A DNA stretch of 12,376 bases from Funneliformis mosseae. Its lineage: Eukaryota > Glomeromycota > Glomeromycetes > Glomerales > Glomeraceae. A model generated the notes under the pieces. The model did no database searches, was not told the DNA's origin, and saw only the letters and a program-made list of their open reading frames with translations. Where the stretch lies: the NCBI GenBank assembly GCA_910592005.1, contig CAJVPP010003184.1, positions 1-12,376 on the forward strand. Direction: 5' to 3'. A program made the position numbers and the translations under genes. Positions 1-8,339 of the stretch are shown here, in pieces. Numbering within the stretch: the first letter of the stretch is position 1; every line of letters begins with the position of its first letter.

Positions 1-423
1 GTGATATTGTCTTGTATTTAATTCGACGGATTGAATTAAAAGTTTATCGTTTAAGTTTACAGATACCAAGCCAACAATGTGAGAAGAGGTAAAAGGTTAT
101 TATTTAAATAAATATTTATAACGGATAACAGACACGTTCTCACATACCTTTTGTTCAAGTCCTTTATATGAAATAAGCTTTTCATTTTATATATATGAGG
201 ACCGATTTTTCTCAATATAAATGATTATAATAAAAAATATTTTTTTATATAAAAAGATAAAAATAAATTAAATTACTAAACGATTATCAACAATCTTATT
301 TGGATTATTTTCATTTATTTTTTTTTCTCCTATATTAAAATCTTTTCAAGAATTAGTGAAAGAGTCCGGTAGATTAAAGGAAAGGTCGTAAACGGGATTT
401 CGAAAACTAAGCAAGCGAGGTAT
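1..423. other. AT-rich sequence without recognised gene
   Basis: No convincing reading frame, RNA gene or inverted repeat is seen on either strand. The stretch is AT-rich with T and A tracts near 240-340. It is immediately downstream of the small minus-strand ORF that ends at 424. Confidence 0.5.
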
Positions 424-600
424 CTATGGACAACGGACGAGAGATTTTCCACATCGTACACGCTCTGGAACTATACATCTAAATCTGTATTGGAACTTAC
501 CGTCAGAAAATTTTCTCACTATTTCTCTTTCTTGTTTTATTATCTTATATATATATTTCTCTTCGTAATATCTTTTTGAAGCGGTTCTACGTTTAACCAT
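424..600 (-). CDS. Small ORF, 58 codons, weakly chromodomain-like
   Basis: An uninterrupted minus-strand frame begins MVKRRTASKRYYEEKYIYKI and ends in ...GKSLVRCP before TAG at 424-426. It is strongly basic. The middle part (EEKYIYKIIKQER, then SDGKFQYRFRC followed by PE) faintly follows the chromodomain pattern of a hydrophobic/Glu/Lys/Ile strand, then a Gly-Lys turn and a Tyr-x-Val-Lys-Trp-like strand. The key Trp is Cys here and the usual C-terminal helix is missing, so at best this is a degraded copy, such as the tail of a Gypsy-type integrase. A GTAAGT splice donor sequence lies inside the ORF after codon 33 (antisense of 491-496), so the true exon could end there. The frame is more GC-rich than its surroundings. 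Family assignment is an inference; the open frame itself is directly visible. Confidence 0.35.
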   Translation of the reverse strand: MVKRRTASKRYYEEKYIYKIIKQEREIVRKFSDGKFQYRFRCIVPERVRCGKSLVRCP

Positions 601-703
601 TATTGCGAATTTAAAAAAATAATATTGAACGATATGTTTTTCTTTTTATAGTGGTATTATCTGGAATAATAATATAAATTAACTATAATTCAGTTACATA
701 AAC

Positions 704-924
704 TCAACGAGATAGACTAAAATTAGAACGTGAAATACTGTGAATTTCTTTAATCGATCTCATACTTGCGATATCATAGTCTATAAAATTTTCTAAGTTC
801 CCAGAAGGGCCGGTACAACTGTAAGGGTCTGCAATTTCTGGCGAAGGAAATGCTATGCATCTTCTCTTTAACTGCATAATGAGTGGGTGCTCGTGCAACC
901 TGAGTCCTATTAGATATCCCCATC
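704..924 (-). pseudogene. Minus-strand coding-like exon, unknown product
   Basis: A frame open for about 72 codons follows an acceptor-like sequence (TTTTTTTAATATAAG on the minus strand, ending at 925) and stops at TGA 704-706. Its first methionine gives a 64-residue product (MHEHPLIMQ...), but the open frame begins upstream of it (WGYLIGLRLHEHP), so an internal exon is more likely than a free-standing gene. The middle reads ADPYSCTGPSGNLENFIDYD, balanced and protein-like. I do not recognise a family. A possible preceding exon lies near 1015-1080, where the minus strand reads MTEIFLGRTDFHKKTDSEDR before a stop. No promoter is evident. It may belong with the ORF at 424-600 on the same strand, with an intron-like gap ending in TTATTATTCCAG between them. 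Confidence 0.35.
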
Positions 925-1089
925 CTTATATTAAAAAAACTATTTTTATTTAAATTCTTTAATACAGTTTTTCATATTTGTTATCTATATATGATAATTA
1001 AATTATTCTCTAATGTTGTCTGTCCTCTGAATCTGTCTTCTTATGAAAATCTGTTCTACCTAAGAAAATTTCAGTCATTTTATTTAAGC

Positions 1090-1440
1090 GAATAAATCGA
1101 AAAATCTAATAAAATTTTATTATTCCATTTTTTCCATTTTTTTATTAATTTTTTTTCTTACAAGCAGTGCCAGTACAAATATTGAATATTAATGAGAATT
1201 CTTTACAAACAATACATATAATATTCAATTACTTTTGCTCTTATTTTATACTGAAATAAATATAAAAATCTCGTTTAACTGGTTATTATTAAAAGTAAGT
1301 TAACTTAGAATTATTTTTAAAAATAAAAATAATATATAATACATAATAATAAATTAAAATATTTTCCGTTGATGCAATATCAATCAAAATGCTTTCTTTT
1401 ATTACTAAGTTATATAATTATAAGCCAAATAAATCACGTG
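1090..1440. other. AT-rich spacer
   Basis: Long runs of A and T with no open frame, hairpin or splice-site pairing that I can support. It separates the minus-strand exon remnants from the first miniature element. Confidence 0.5.
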
Positions 1441-1497
1441 ACCAAAATATCTGAAATGTGTGCCCACAGATATTATTAATTTAATGTCGACTTACTC

Positions 1498-1745
1498 AGC
1501 GTCACTCGTAACAAATGGTAGCCGGATTTGTTTTGTTGGGGTATTTATAATTTGAGCATTAGGATTGGATTAGGATTGGATTAGGGTAGTATTATTACAT
1601 AATGGCCATTTTTCATTTACTAAGTTATTCTGGGGATAGAAAAAATTTTTGCAAAAAACTGCTAATTATCTCAATCATATGTTACTCCTAATATATATAA
1701 GTGACCCAATAAATAAATCTGACTACCATTTTTACGGGTGACGCT
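1498..1745. mobile_element. Miniature inverted-repeat element with telomere-like core
   Basis: The left arm (1498-1550, starting AGCGTCACTCGTAACAAATG) matches the reverse complement of the right arm (1693-1745, ending TACGGGTGACGCT) at about 40 of 52 aligned positions with small gaps. Many of the differences are transitions. The roughly 140-bp interior has no coding capacity. At 1559-1586 it carries GGATTAGG/GGATTGG units, a degenerate form of the TTAGGG telomere repeat. The structure fits a non-autonomous DNA transposon (MITE); the superfamily is not clear and I could not fix a target-site duplication with confidence. Confidence 0.7.
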
Positions 1746-1883
1746 AGAATGTTGTATAATATCACATTTGTCACGAGAAACTTAGTTCGATTTTTAAGGT
1801 GTTAGCATACTTGTCACACAGTTATTTGTCACTGACGTGACTTAACCTATCACACATTCTGGATGTGATATATTTCAACATCT
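1746..1883. mobile_element. Short inverted-repeat element abutting the previous one
   Basis: ATATCACAT at 1759-1767 is perfectly inverted as ATGTGATAT at 1863-1871, and the pairing extends outward through an AATGTTG / CAACAT pair (about 1748 and 1876-1881). The interior holds several TGTCAC motifs, including a GTCAC-TGAC-GTGAC hairpin near 1829-1842 and TATCACACAT facing ATGTGATA at 1849-1870. Total size is about 135 bp. It starts right at the right end of the preceding element, so it could be a second insertion or an extension of the same compound element. Confidence 0.45.
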
Positions 1884-3582
1884 CATTTTATATTTAAGCA
1901 AATATACGCGTCCATAAAATTTAATATCTCTCCGATTTTAAATGTTTTAAATATAGATCTAAATAATGAAAAATTCGCTACTAAAAAAAATAAAAATAAA
2001 GTTTAAAGGCAAAATGAAGGCGATGAAAATTCGTAATGGTAAGTTAGTATTAATTTCATCGGAAGGAAGATGACTGAGTGCGTCTTAAGGATTCCTGGTT
2101 GTTTAGTATATTTTAAAATGAAGTAAATACCAGAGTCTGTCAATTGTCACTGTTTAATATACTAAAACTTCTCTTATCAACTTTGTTAATAACTCAAATT
2201 CAAACTAATATTGTTGAAACTAACAATATGTTCAATTGGAGTTATCTAACAGAAGTATTTTTTATAAATTTGGTTTTATTTATTAAATGTATTTTCGTCT
2301 ATTTTTTTAATTCTTTCTAACGGAATTCATAGATTTTATATTATTTGTTTACTCATCATATATAACAGGATCAATCCGATGGACATATAATCCCATTATC
2401 GTTTAGTGAAATTTCCCGCATACATTTGTATTGTGTAAAGGCTTACAAATTTTTATATCTGTCGTAATGAATGAAGCTTCAATTTTTAAGTTTAAATGAC
2501 TTGACTAAGAGTGGTCTTATTTAACGGCTCCTAAAAAGAATGTGTAATTAGCTACATCATGTATTCTTTTTGACAAGCACTCGTTATTAAATTGAGCCTG
2601 AAAGCGAACAAGGAGACTGGTTTTATACCCCAAGGACTGGTAGTTTTTAGTTTATATTTTGTTTGTAAAATCATTCACATATTCTAATAAATTTATACTT
2701 TGCCAGATTTTATTTCTTTCAATATTAGCTTAATTCATATCTTTGAGGTGGCTAATCCCCTTATCATTTAGAGATATTTCCTGCGATTCCCTGCATCAAT
2801 AATTTTCTTTCTTTTTCGTATTTGTTTTGAATTATAAAATTTATTTTTTTATTTTTTTTAACTTTTATAGATTCGCTTTATCTAATTCATTTATCAGGTA
2901 TTCAACCCATACTGAATTTTAAAGATTTAAATTGAATAAATTATATTTACAAAAGTTCTTAATGCTTAATTTATAATACTTAAGCCTGCTTCTTTAACAA
3001 ATAGTTATTAATTTAAGTGTTTTTGTTGGCATTGTGGTGAAATAAATTAACCTGTAAATCATAATAATTGTAATTGTCTTAGATATTAAATATCAAACTG
3101 TTAGATTAGATTTTTAAATTTGAAATTATTCAGAAATATTTGGATGCCTCAACGAGTAGAGAATCTAATTATCTTGCTATAATTTTTGTGTGCAAACCAG
3201 AAAAATAAAATGAATTTCGTTGTTCAATAAATTAAACATTAACTTTTTTTGTTAACTATATCTCTCGACTGTTTATAATGTAGATTTGATTTCAATGATG
3301 TAAATCTCGAATGAAAACACATGCTCTTTGGATCTAATAATTTTGCCAAAGAAGTTAAATAAAATTTTCCAGATCTAGCAACTCCGATTAGAAGTAACCT
3401 AAAAATTAACATTTATTTATTATTTAACCGCAGAAATTACCTTTAAATGAGTTCAGTTTTGCGGTTCAAGCCAAAAGTTGTATCGGACAACAAATTGAAA
3501 AACATCAAATAATCTGAAATTAAATCTGAAACTATTTACGCGCATAATTATCTAAGCAATATCTGATATCATACTCCGGACA
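1884..3582. other. AT-rich region without supported gene
   Basis: Only short frames are seen. One is a 19-codon ORF at 2014-2073 (MKAMKIRNGKLVLISSEGR), ended by TGA and containing a GTAAGT. Another is a 20-codon stretch near 2595-2655 reading PESEQGDWFYTPRTGSF. Neither is enough to call a gene. A degenerate direct similarity exists between about 2385-2440 and 2750-2806 (AATCCCATTATCGTTTAG versus AATCCCCTTATCATTTAG), a possible old repeat. The rest is A/T-rich with no clear structure. Confidence 0.45.
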
Positions 3583-4105
3583 GGGTAGATAGAAAACTGA
3601 TACAGTGCAATTTGCCAGACCAAGACGGTATGATTATGCAAATCAGTATTTTTCGCGAAATTTGAATCATATCGTACCGTACTGGTAGTATATATAGAGC
3701 TGACTAGTACGGTACGGTACGAATTTTAGAGAATTCATTTGAATTCGTACTGCAGTACGATCTGTATCATTACCCAGAATTTTTAAATTTCTGAGTAATA
3801 TTTTAATTCAACGGTATATTTGTCAAAAATTAATTTAATAAAAGAAAAGCATTGTTATATATACTACCAGTACGAATTTATAGAATTAGTCCGTACTCTG
3901 TACTGGCCATAATAATACTGATCTGCAACATCATACCGTATCGGTCAAGAGAATCGTACCATACCGTACTGGTTCTATAATAAAGCTTTATATATACTAC
4001 CAATACAGTACGGTACAATTCAAATTTCACGAAAAAATATTCCTCTGCAAAATTGTACCGTACTGGTCTGACAAATCGTACTGTACCAATTTTCCATATA
4101 TAGCA
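3583..4105. mobile_element. Nested GTAC-rich inverted-repeat element
   Basis: The left arm (about 3590-3697) is the reverse complement of the right arm (about 3989-4100). For example, GAAAACTGATACAGTGCAAT on the left faces GAAAATTGGTACAGTACGAT when the right arm is reversed, and CGCGAAATTTGAAT faces CGTGAAATTTGAAT. The interior contains at least one further related copy in direct orientation to the right arm (about 3856-3980) and a weaker one (about 3700-3770). All are studded with GTACGGTAC, TACCGTACTGG and similar short palindromes. A separate hairpin, TTACCCAGAA facing TTCTGAGTAA, lies at 3770-3798. No coding capacity is seen. This fits a composite of non-autonomous elements from one family. 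Confidence 0.65.
3770..3798. repeat. Short hairpin inside the GTAC-rich element
   Basis: The 10-base arms TTACCCAGAA and TTCTGAGTAA pair at 9 of 10 positions around an AT-rich loop. It sits near the centre of the larger inverted repeat, where the arms' related copies change direction. Confidence 0.6.
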
Positions 4106-4152
4106 ATCATGTATGGTATGGATTTTTATGTATGGAATGTATGGAATGTAAG
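4106..4152. repeat. TATGG-type short tandem repeat
   Basis: Repeated GTATGG and TATGGAATG units (for example ATGTATGGAATGTATGGAATG) lie directly between the GTAC-rich element and the next miniature element. Similar units recur at 4735-4800, so this tract and that one may be parts of one repeat separated by insertions. Confidence 0.55.
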
Positions 4153-4360
4153 GTATTACGAAAAAGAGTAGAGTCGGGTGGGGTGATTAGTAGAGTATCA
4201 TATGTGTTATGATGTTGAGTATTGTTTTTGTCATACTGAATTGTTAGGAGTTATCTTTAATGCTGGTAGGTTAGGATTAGGTTAGGGCAGTTGAATATAA
4301 AAAAATATACTCAACATAACACGTGATATACTCTACCGACTCTACTCCTTTTCGTATCAC
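4153..4360. mobile_element. Miniature inverted-repeat element with TTAGGG-like core
   Basis: The left end GTATTACGAAAAAGAGTAGA and the right end TCTACTCCTTTTCGTATCAC are inverted copies. The pairing continues through TAGAGTAT...GTGTTATG..TTGAGTAT to give arms of about 55-70 bp (4153-4222 and 4306-4360). The left arm has an extra 13 bases (4178-4190) absent from the right arm. The interior includes GGTTAGGATTAGGTTAGGG near 4269-4287, a telomere-like stretch. The motif GGAATGT occurs on both sides (4143-4149 and 4364-4370), but its spacing differs and it may just be the surrounding repeat. No coding capacity. Confidence 0.75.
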
Positions 4361-4639
4361 TCTGGAATGTGTTTAATTTGATTAATTAAATTCTTCAATT
4401 TATAAATGCAAAACTTTTAATTAATTTTTATAAATTTTCTTAAACTTAATACCTGATTTACTCATTATAATATAATGAATTAAACAAAACAACAAAACAA
4501 CTACCAACGCGACTTATAATCTTTCTTTGTGTTTTTAATTATTGGCATTCTGTTCAAATAAAATCTGATCATTTTTTAAGATATTGAAATTGTATCTGAC
4601 GATAAAATTATAATTAATTTAATCTAATATATAAATATT
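4361..4639. other. AT-rich spacer
   Basis: No frame or structure is supported; the tract lies between the miniature element and the TACCGG hairpin. Confidence 0.5.
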
Positions 4640-4684
4640 CAATACCGGTATGGATTGAAAATTGAAAATTCCATACCGGTATTG
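4640..4684. repeat. Perfect 15-bp hairpin containing ACCGGT
   Basis: CAATACCGGTATGGA (4640-4654) is exactly inverted as TCCATACCGGTATTG (4670-4684), around a 15-base loop that itself repeats GAAAATT. The arms contain the palindrome ATACCGGTAT, related to the GTACGGTAC motifs at 3583-4105. It may be a remnant or a solo end of the same repeat family. Confidence 0.75.
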
Positions 4685-4734
4685 TTTTGCGGCGAATAAT
4701 CATACTAGTATGGAAAAAATTTGATCGTATAGAA

Positions 4735-4930
4735 AACAAGTATGGTATGGTGACCGATGTATGTATGTATGGTGACAAATGTATGGTATATGCTTAAGAA
4801 TGGTTATATAGTAAAGTAGTATAGTATATGATCAGCATGATTACTATACTATCGCAATTGACATTTTATTGTACCACACTAACGTAATATAGTATGATGA
4901 CATGTATATATTATAGACGCGAAAATATAA
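4735..4930. repeat. GTATGG direct repeats and a TAGTATAGTA hairpin
   Basis: Direct copies of GTATGGTGAC-NN-ATGTATG occur near 4746 and 4768, with a looser copy (GTATGATGACATGTATA) near 4891. Between them TAGTATAGTA (4817-4826) is perfectly inverted as TACTATACTA (4842-4851), separated by 15 bases. No gene is present. The tract resembles 4106-4152 and lies just upstream of the pseudogene that starts at 5039. Confidence 0.55.
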
Positions 4931-5104
4931 TATTGCACACGTAAATTTGAAATTCTTTAAATCTTTTAAATTTTTTATTCTTTATAATTTCTTAAAAATA
5001 AATTTATTCTACAGAAAACATAATCAAAGCAAATAAAAATGAGCGAACTTTCAGATATTGACGAAATAGATGCTGCTCTTTTTGAGCCTAGTTTAGATAT
5101 AAAT

Positions 5105-5176
5105 GTAAGCTAAATAATTTTTTTTAATAAAGGTTAATTTTTTAATAAGTTACTTTTGATATTAAAAGTTTACCAG
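5105..5176 (+). other. Intron of the decayed gene
   Basis: It has GTAAGC at the donor and TTTACCAG at the acceptor, is 72 nt long, and is flanked by exons in the same phase (phase 0). Of the splice events I infer for this pseudogene it is the best supported. Confidence 0.7.
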
Positions 5177-6249
5177 ATTTATAGTGATAGCAATACCGTT
5201 GAAATTGATGATAGTAATGATTTAAGTGAAATGGAAGATTACTTCACTATCTTTTCGAAAAAACTCAGATAAAAGAAGTTCATTACTCAACTGTGCCAAT
5301 TGAATATCCTAAAACATCTGAACTGGGTGTAGCAACAGCATATAATATCATAGGTTGGAAAAATCCAAAAGACTGCTGGAAAAATGTGCGAAGTTTATTT
5401 AAATTTTATCGTAATCATAATTTAACTAATAATTATATGCTAATTTTAATATATTATTATTTCTTTTATTGATGAATAAATAATATTTTGGATTCAATAT
5501 TCTTAAGGAGGAGGAGGCCAAAGTTCAATTCAAAGTAGTCCATTCTTTGGCAATATTAGAGTCAAAAAAGAAAATCGTTAATTATGGACGTTAAACATTG
5601 TGAATATGTCAATCCAAACTACTTAATCTAAGTCATAAGGATGTTGATTTAATTCTGAATACTGGCAAGATATTAGTAATAATGATCAAGCTGAAACAAA
5701 AAAAAAGCAAAGACCTATGTGGATGTATAGATTATAAAATTGTATTTTTAGTTGATAATTATTTAAAATATTTTAACTATTATTATATTTAGGCTTTATC
5801 TTGAAAGCATAGAATCTAAATGCCAATTTCATCAAAATGGAGTTCCATGACCTAAATTAATTTATGTTAAAAATTATCAAACGTCCATTTCTAATTATGT
5901 TATTAGTTGTAATAAATATTAACTTAATGATAAATATCATCGATATATTAAAGCAGATCCTACAACTTATGATATTTCTTTATTAAAGGAATTACTTAGT
6001 GGTAACGCTATAGTAGTAAGTTTAAAATAATTTATATTTAATATTTAAATGTAATTTTTAGAGCTAATCTAATGATTGATTTTTATAATAGAATGAGCAA
6101 GAATCATTAAAATATTGCACAACAATTGCTTCCTGAAGTTCTCATCAGAAATTATGTGATAAATTTATTATTTTATGATTATATTTAAATATTTTAATTA
6201 TTTTAAATAATTTTATTAAATTAAAATAATTTTTTAGAAAAAATACATA

Positions 6250-6432
6250 TTGATGCTAATGGTCATATTGTCAGAGGAAAAATATATAAAAAGTTTTGTA
6301 ATGTGCATTTTACTCTTAATTCCTTATAATTTACAGCAACGTTCTTGTATGGTAATTATAAGCAAGGGAATACATAATCATCCGCCACCACCACCTGAAA
6401 GAACTTCAAACGGAATTAAAGATGATCTTTAA
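6250..6432 (+). pseudogene. Longest open piece of the decayed gene (zinc-finger-like end)
   Basis: This 60-codon open stretch includes the HNHPPPPPE segment. Its N-terminal half is in the wrong frame for the family: NGHIVRGKIYKKFCNVHFT reads in the neighbouring frame, and the proper frame begins near 6330 with LQQRSCMVIISKGIHNHP. The methionine start is therefore not a real start. It should be read only as part of the 5039-6498 pseudogene. Confidence 0.6.
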
Positions 6433-6498
6433 ATTTTAATAAAAATGCAATAGAACAAGATAATTCAGTAACTGCTAGATCTATTACTTTTGGTAAAT

Positions 6499-6889
6499 TC
6501 TATAATATATATTTGTTATTCATTTTGAAATTTGTTTATTCTAATTTTAAATGATCAATTTTTTAGAAATTTATTTTAACTAATAATTTTAATAATATTT
6601 TAAGTTAATGAATAAAAATAATAATTTTCTATATTCTGTGCATGTTTCTTTTATTTAATTCTAAAAATTTGTCACTCTATCGGGTTGTCGGCTGTCGGCA
6701 TCACTATGCAAACTGTGTAACTTCCTATATAGTAGTAACTCACATAATTATAAATTTTACGTAGATGTGATTTTTTTTTTTTGTATATTTTTATTATTTT
6801 TATTATTATCGGAAATAAACAATTCTTCGATTAAAAAAAATGTTGAAAAAACATTCTAACAGAATGATCAATGAATATATTTTGTTTAA
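6499..6889. other. AT-rich spacer with a small GC island
   Basis: No gene is seen. A GC-richer patch at 6670-6710 contains the near-tandem GTCGGCTGTCGGC next to TTTGTCACTCTATCGGG, possibly one end of an old element, but I find no inverted partner nearby. Confidence 0.4.
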
Positions 6890-7311
6890 TTATTATCTCA
6901 CTTGTTCGTTAGCACCTGATATGCTTGTCGGTATATGAGATTGATTTCATGATGCTTTACGTAAAGTTCTGATTAATTACTGTTACAACTGATGGATCGA
7001 AAAAGAAGTCGTTGGTAATATCTGTCGCAATGACACGATGTAAGATCTTTTGTCCATCTGATGTATTGGAATCCATTATGGATTTCAAATACTAACCCTT
7101 TCGCTATAACAGGTTAGCTCCTGCCATAACCCTTATATTAAAATACATTAAATTAATTAATAATTTATAAAAATATAAATTTATAAAAAAAAAAAAAATT
7201 TCCATTAAATATTATACATGCTCTCCATGATATGGCGGGTAAATGTTCATAAAATTTATGAGGAATACAAGCACGGATACGTTCCGATAAATCATCGGTT
7301 AGTCTTACGGG
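6890..7311 (-). pseudogene. Minus-strand decayed reading frame, unknown product
   Basis: One minus-strand frame runs from 7311 to about 6890 with only four stops (7104-7106, one shortly after, 6957-6959 and near 6915). The first part reads LTDDLSERIRACIPHKFYEH followed by LPAISWRACIIFNGN. An AT-rich, intron-like stretch (about 7140-7200) then ends in AATATAAG, and the frame resumes as VMAGANLL. The last part is MDSNTSDGQKILHRVIATDI followed by TNDFFFDPSVVTVINQNFT (7076-6960). Two of the stops are TAG where CAG would fit. I do not recognise the family. It lies just downstream, on the same strand, of the b561-like pseudogene and could be its 3' continuation or a separate gene. Confidence 0.4.
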
Positions 7312-7503
7312 TCATAAGAATTACATATTTTAATCTTGTAATAAAATTCGCTTGCGTAATCACAAATCCAAATAAAACTTCAAAACGCTAATTATTTTTT
7401 TTTTTTTTTTTGTTTTTGAAAAAAATAATCATAAATATGATTGGTAAAATTTAAAAATGACAAAAGTTATCTTTCTTTATAATACTTACTTAACCATGCT
7501 AAA

Positions 7504-7515
7504 TAGGTCCAAATA
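7504..7515. repeat. Target-site duplication, left copy
   Basis: TAGGTCCAAATA, identical to 7616-7627. On the minus strand it encodes Tyr-Leu-Asp-Leu, and the exon resumes after this copy with TTTAGCATGGTT before a GTAAGT donor. Confidence 0.8.
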
Positions 7516-7615
7516 AAGGTTGGACCGTTAATTATCAACCGGTCAATTAACCGGTTAACTAATATTTTAACCGGTTATTAACCGGGTTAAAGAATTTTTG
7601 GCCGATTCCAACCTC
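7516..7615. mobile_element. 100-bp palindromic element inserted in an exon
   Basis: The element starts AAGGTTGGA and ends TCCAACCTC, an inverted match at 8 of 9 bases. Its interior is full of AACCGGTT/GGTTAA motifs (for example CAATTAACCGGTTAAC and AACCGGTTATTAACCGG), so most of it can fold back. It is flanked by TAGGTCCAAATA on both sides (7504-7515 and 7616-7627). It interrupts the b561-like exon exactly where the coding sequence would continue. Non-autonomous DNA transposon; superfamily not assigned. Confidence 0.8.
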
Positions 7616-7627
7616 TAGGTCCAAATA
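7616..7627. repeat. Target-site duplication, right copy
   Basis: TAGGTCCAAATA, identical to 7504-7515. On the minus strand this copy ends the uninterrupted exon segment KYGDGQSIYLDL. A 12-base duplication is longer than the 8 bases usual for hAT elements. Confidence 0.8.
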
Positions 7628-7676
7628 TATGCTTTGTCCGTCCCCATATTTAATCAATCCCAAGAATATTTGCGTC

Positions 7677-7753
7677 CTATACAAATCAAATAAATAAGAA
7701 TCCAAAATCTAAATGCATGACGAAGAACTCGATATAATTCAAAATAAATTTAC
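7677..7753 (-). other. Intron before the last b561-like helix
   Basis: A 77-nt intron begins GTAAAT and ends TTTGTATAG. Splicing completes a TGG codon across the junction (VATW then TQIFLGLIKYG), so both splice sites and phase agree. Confidence 0.6.
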
Positions 7754-7909
7754 CATGTAGCTACAAGTACGATAACCCCAAATAAAACGTAAATGTTTTA
7801 AATGACGAACGACCCAGTAGCTTGCTGATTCGACATTAGCTATACCCAAATTGCCAATAAACCTAATGCAATTTGAAATGCCGTAACCGTAAAGATTATT
7901 ATTCCCAAA

Positions 7910-7988
7910 TTGATATAAAAAAATAAGGGTGAGTTAAAAATAATTATTATAAAGTAGAAAAGAAATGAATCAACAATTTTTAACTTAC
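7910..7988 (-). other. Intron with apparently mutated acceptor
   Basis: The donor GTAAGT follows ...SPYA. The expected acceptor position reads TATATCAA instead of TATATCAG, followed by an exon that continues in the correct phase as ILGIIIFTV. A G-to-A change would have destroyed the splice site. Confidence 0.5.
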
Positions 7989-8098
7989 ATTGCATAAGGA
8001 CTAGCTGCATGCACATCTACTATCGACATGACCACTGCTCTAATGTAGCTACTATGGGGAAACCAAAGAGGTTCAAATTTCGATGATGCAACATATAT

Positions 8099-8172
8099 CT
8101 ATTCAGGAAATTAAACAGCATAAATTTATTCGCTTATTTTTTTTATTTTATTTACCAAAAAAAAAATTCTAC
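8099..8172 (-). other. Probable intron in the b561-like half
   Basis: A 74-nt gap from GTAGAA to CTGAATAG on the minus strand joins RHKDSY to the exon reading YVASSKFEPLWFP. A better donor (GTATGT) three bases earlier would change phase, so the exact junction is uncertain. Confidence 0.45.
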
Positions 8173-8339
8173 ATACGAGTCTTTATGTCTCAAATATCTA
8201 ACAATCCCATAAGAAACCTGTAATTTTTAGCAAGGAGGAAGAAATAATCCAAGTAATTGATTATCAATCTTTTAAATGGCTTCATCGTGATCTTTAATAA
8301 GTGAATTATCCTCACTAATGAGAAGATGATCATAAAAGG

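Larger units (their letters stand above)
5039..6498 (+). pseudogene. Decayed 5' half of a transposon-like gene (H-N-H-P protein family)
   Basis: Exon 1 is 5039-5104 (MSELSDIDEIDAALFEPSLD...), followed by a 72-nt intron (GTAAGC...TACCAG, 5105-5176). Exon 2 starts in phase at 5177 (IYSDSNTVEIDDSNDLSEME) and hits TAA at 5270. Sliding frame at 5266 keeps the protein going (KEVHYSTVPIEYPKTSELG, then GWKNPKDCW). Later segments are GGGGQSSIQSSPFFGNIRV (5507-5575), DISLLKELLSGNA (about 5970-6010), NGHIVRGKIYKKFCNVHFT (6258-6313) and SKGIHNHPPPPPERTSNGIK (6361-6420), ending near SVTARSI. The Cys...Cys...His-x-His spacing recalls FLYWCH/WRKY-GCM1-type zinc fingers at the front of MULE-type transposases; that link is an inference. 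From memory the wording resembles predicted proteins repeated in Rhizophagus, unverified. The 3' part, where a catalytic domain would lie, is absent. Confidence 0.7.

Noticed and set aside
150..170. tRNA internal promoter-like GTTCAAGTCC
   Set aside because: No cloverleaf partner arms or A-box were found at the proper distance.
1559..1590. Chromosome end or interstitial telomere
   Set aside because: The telomere-like units are few and degenerate and lie inside an inverted-repeat element, with unrelated sequence continuing on both sides.
3583..4105. CRISPR-like array because of repeated GTACGGTAC units
   Set aside because: The units are irregular, inverted and unevenly spaced, and the genome is eukaryotic by its introns.
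7754..7907. Minus-strand frame open for about 50 codons (starting NNNLYGYGISN)
   Set aside because: It lies in the wrong phase for the upstream exon and has no membrane character. The neighbouring frame gives the b561-like helix in phase with both flanking exons, although IANVES in this frame hints at a local frameshift.
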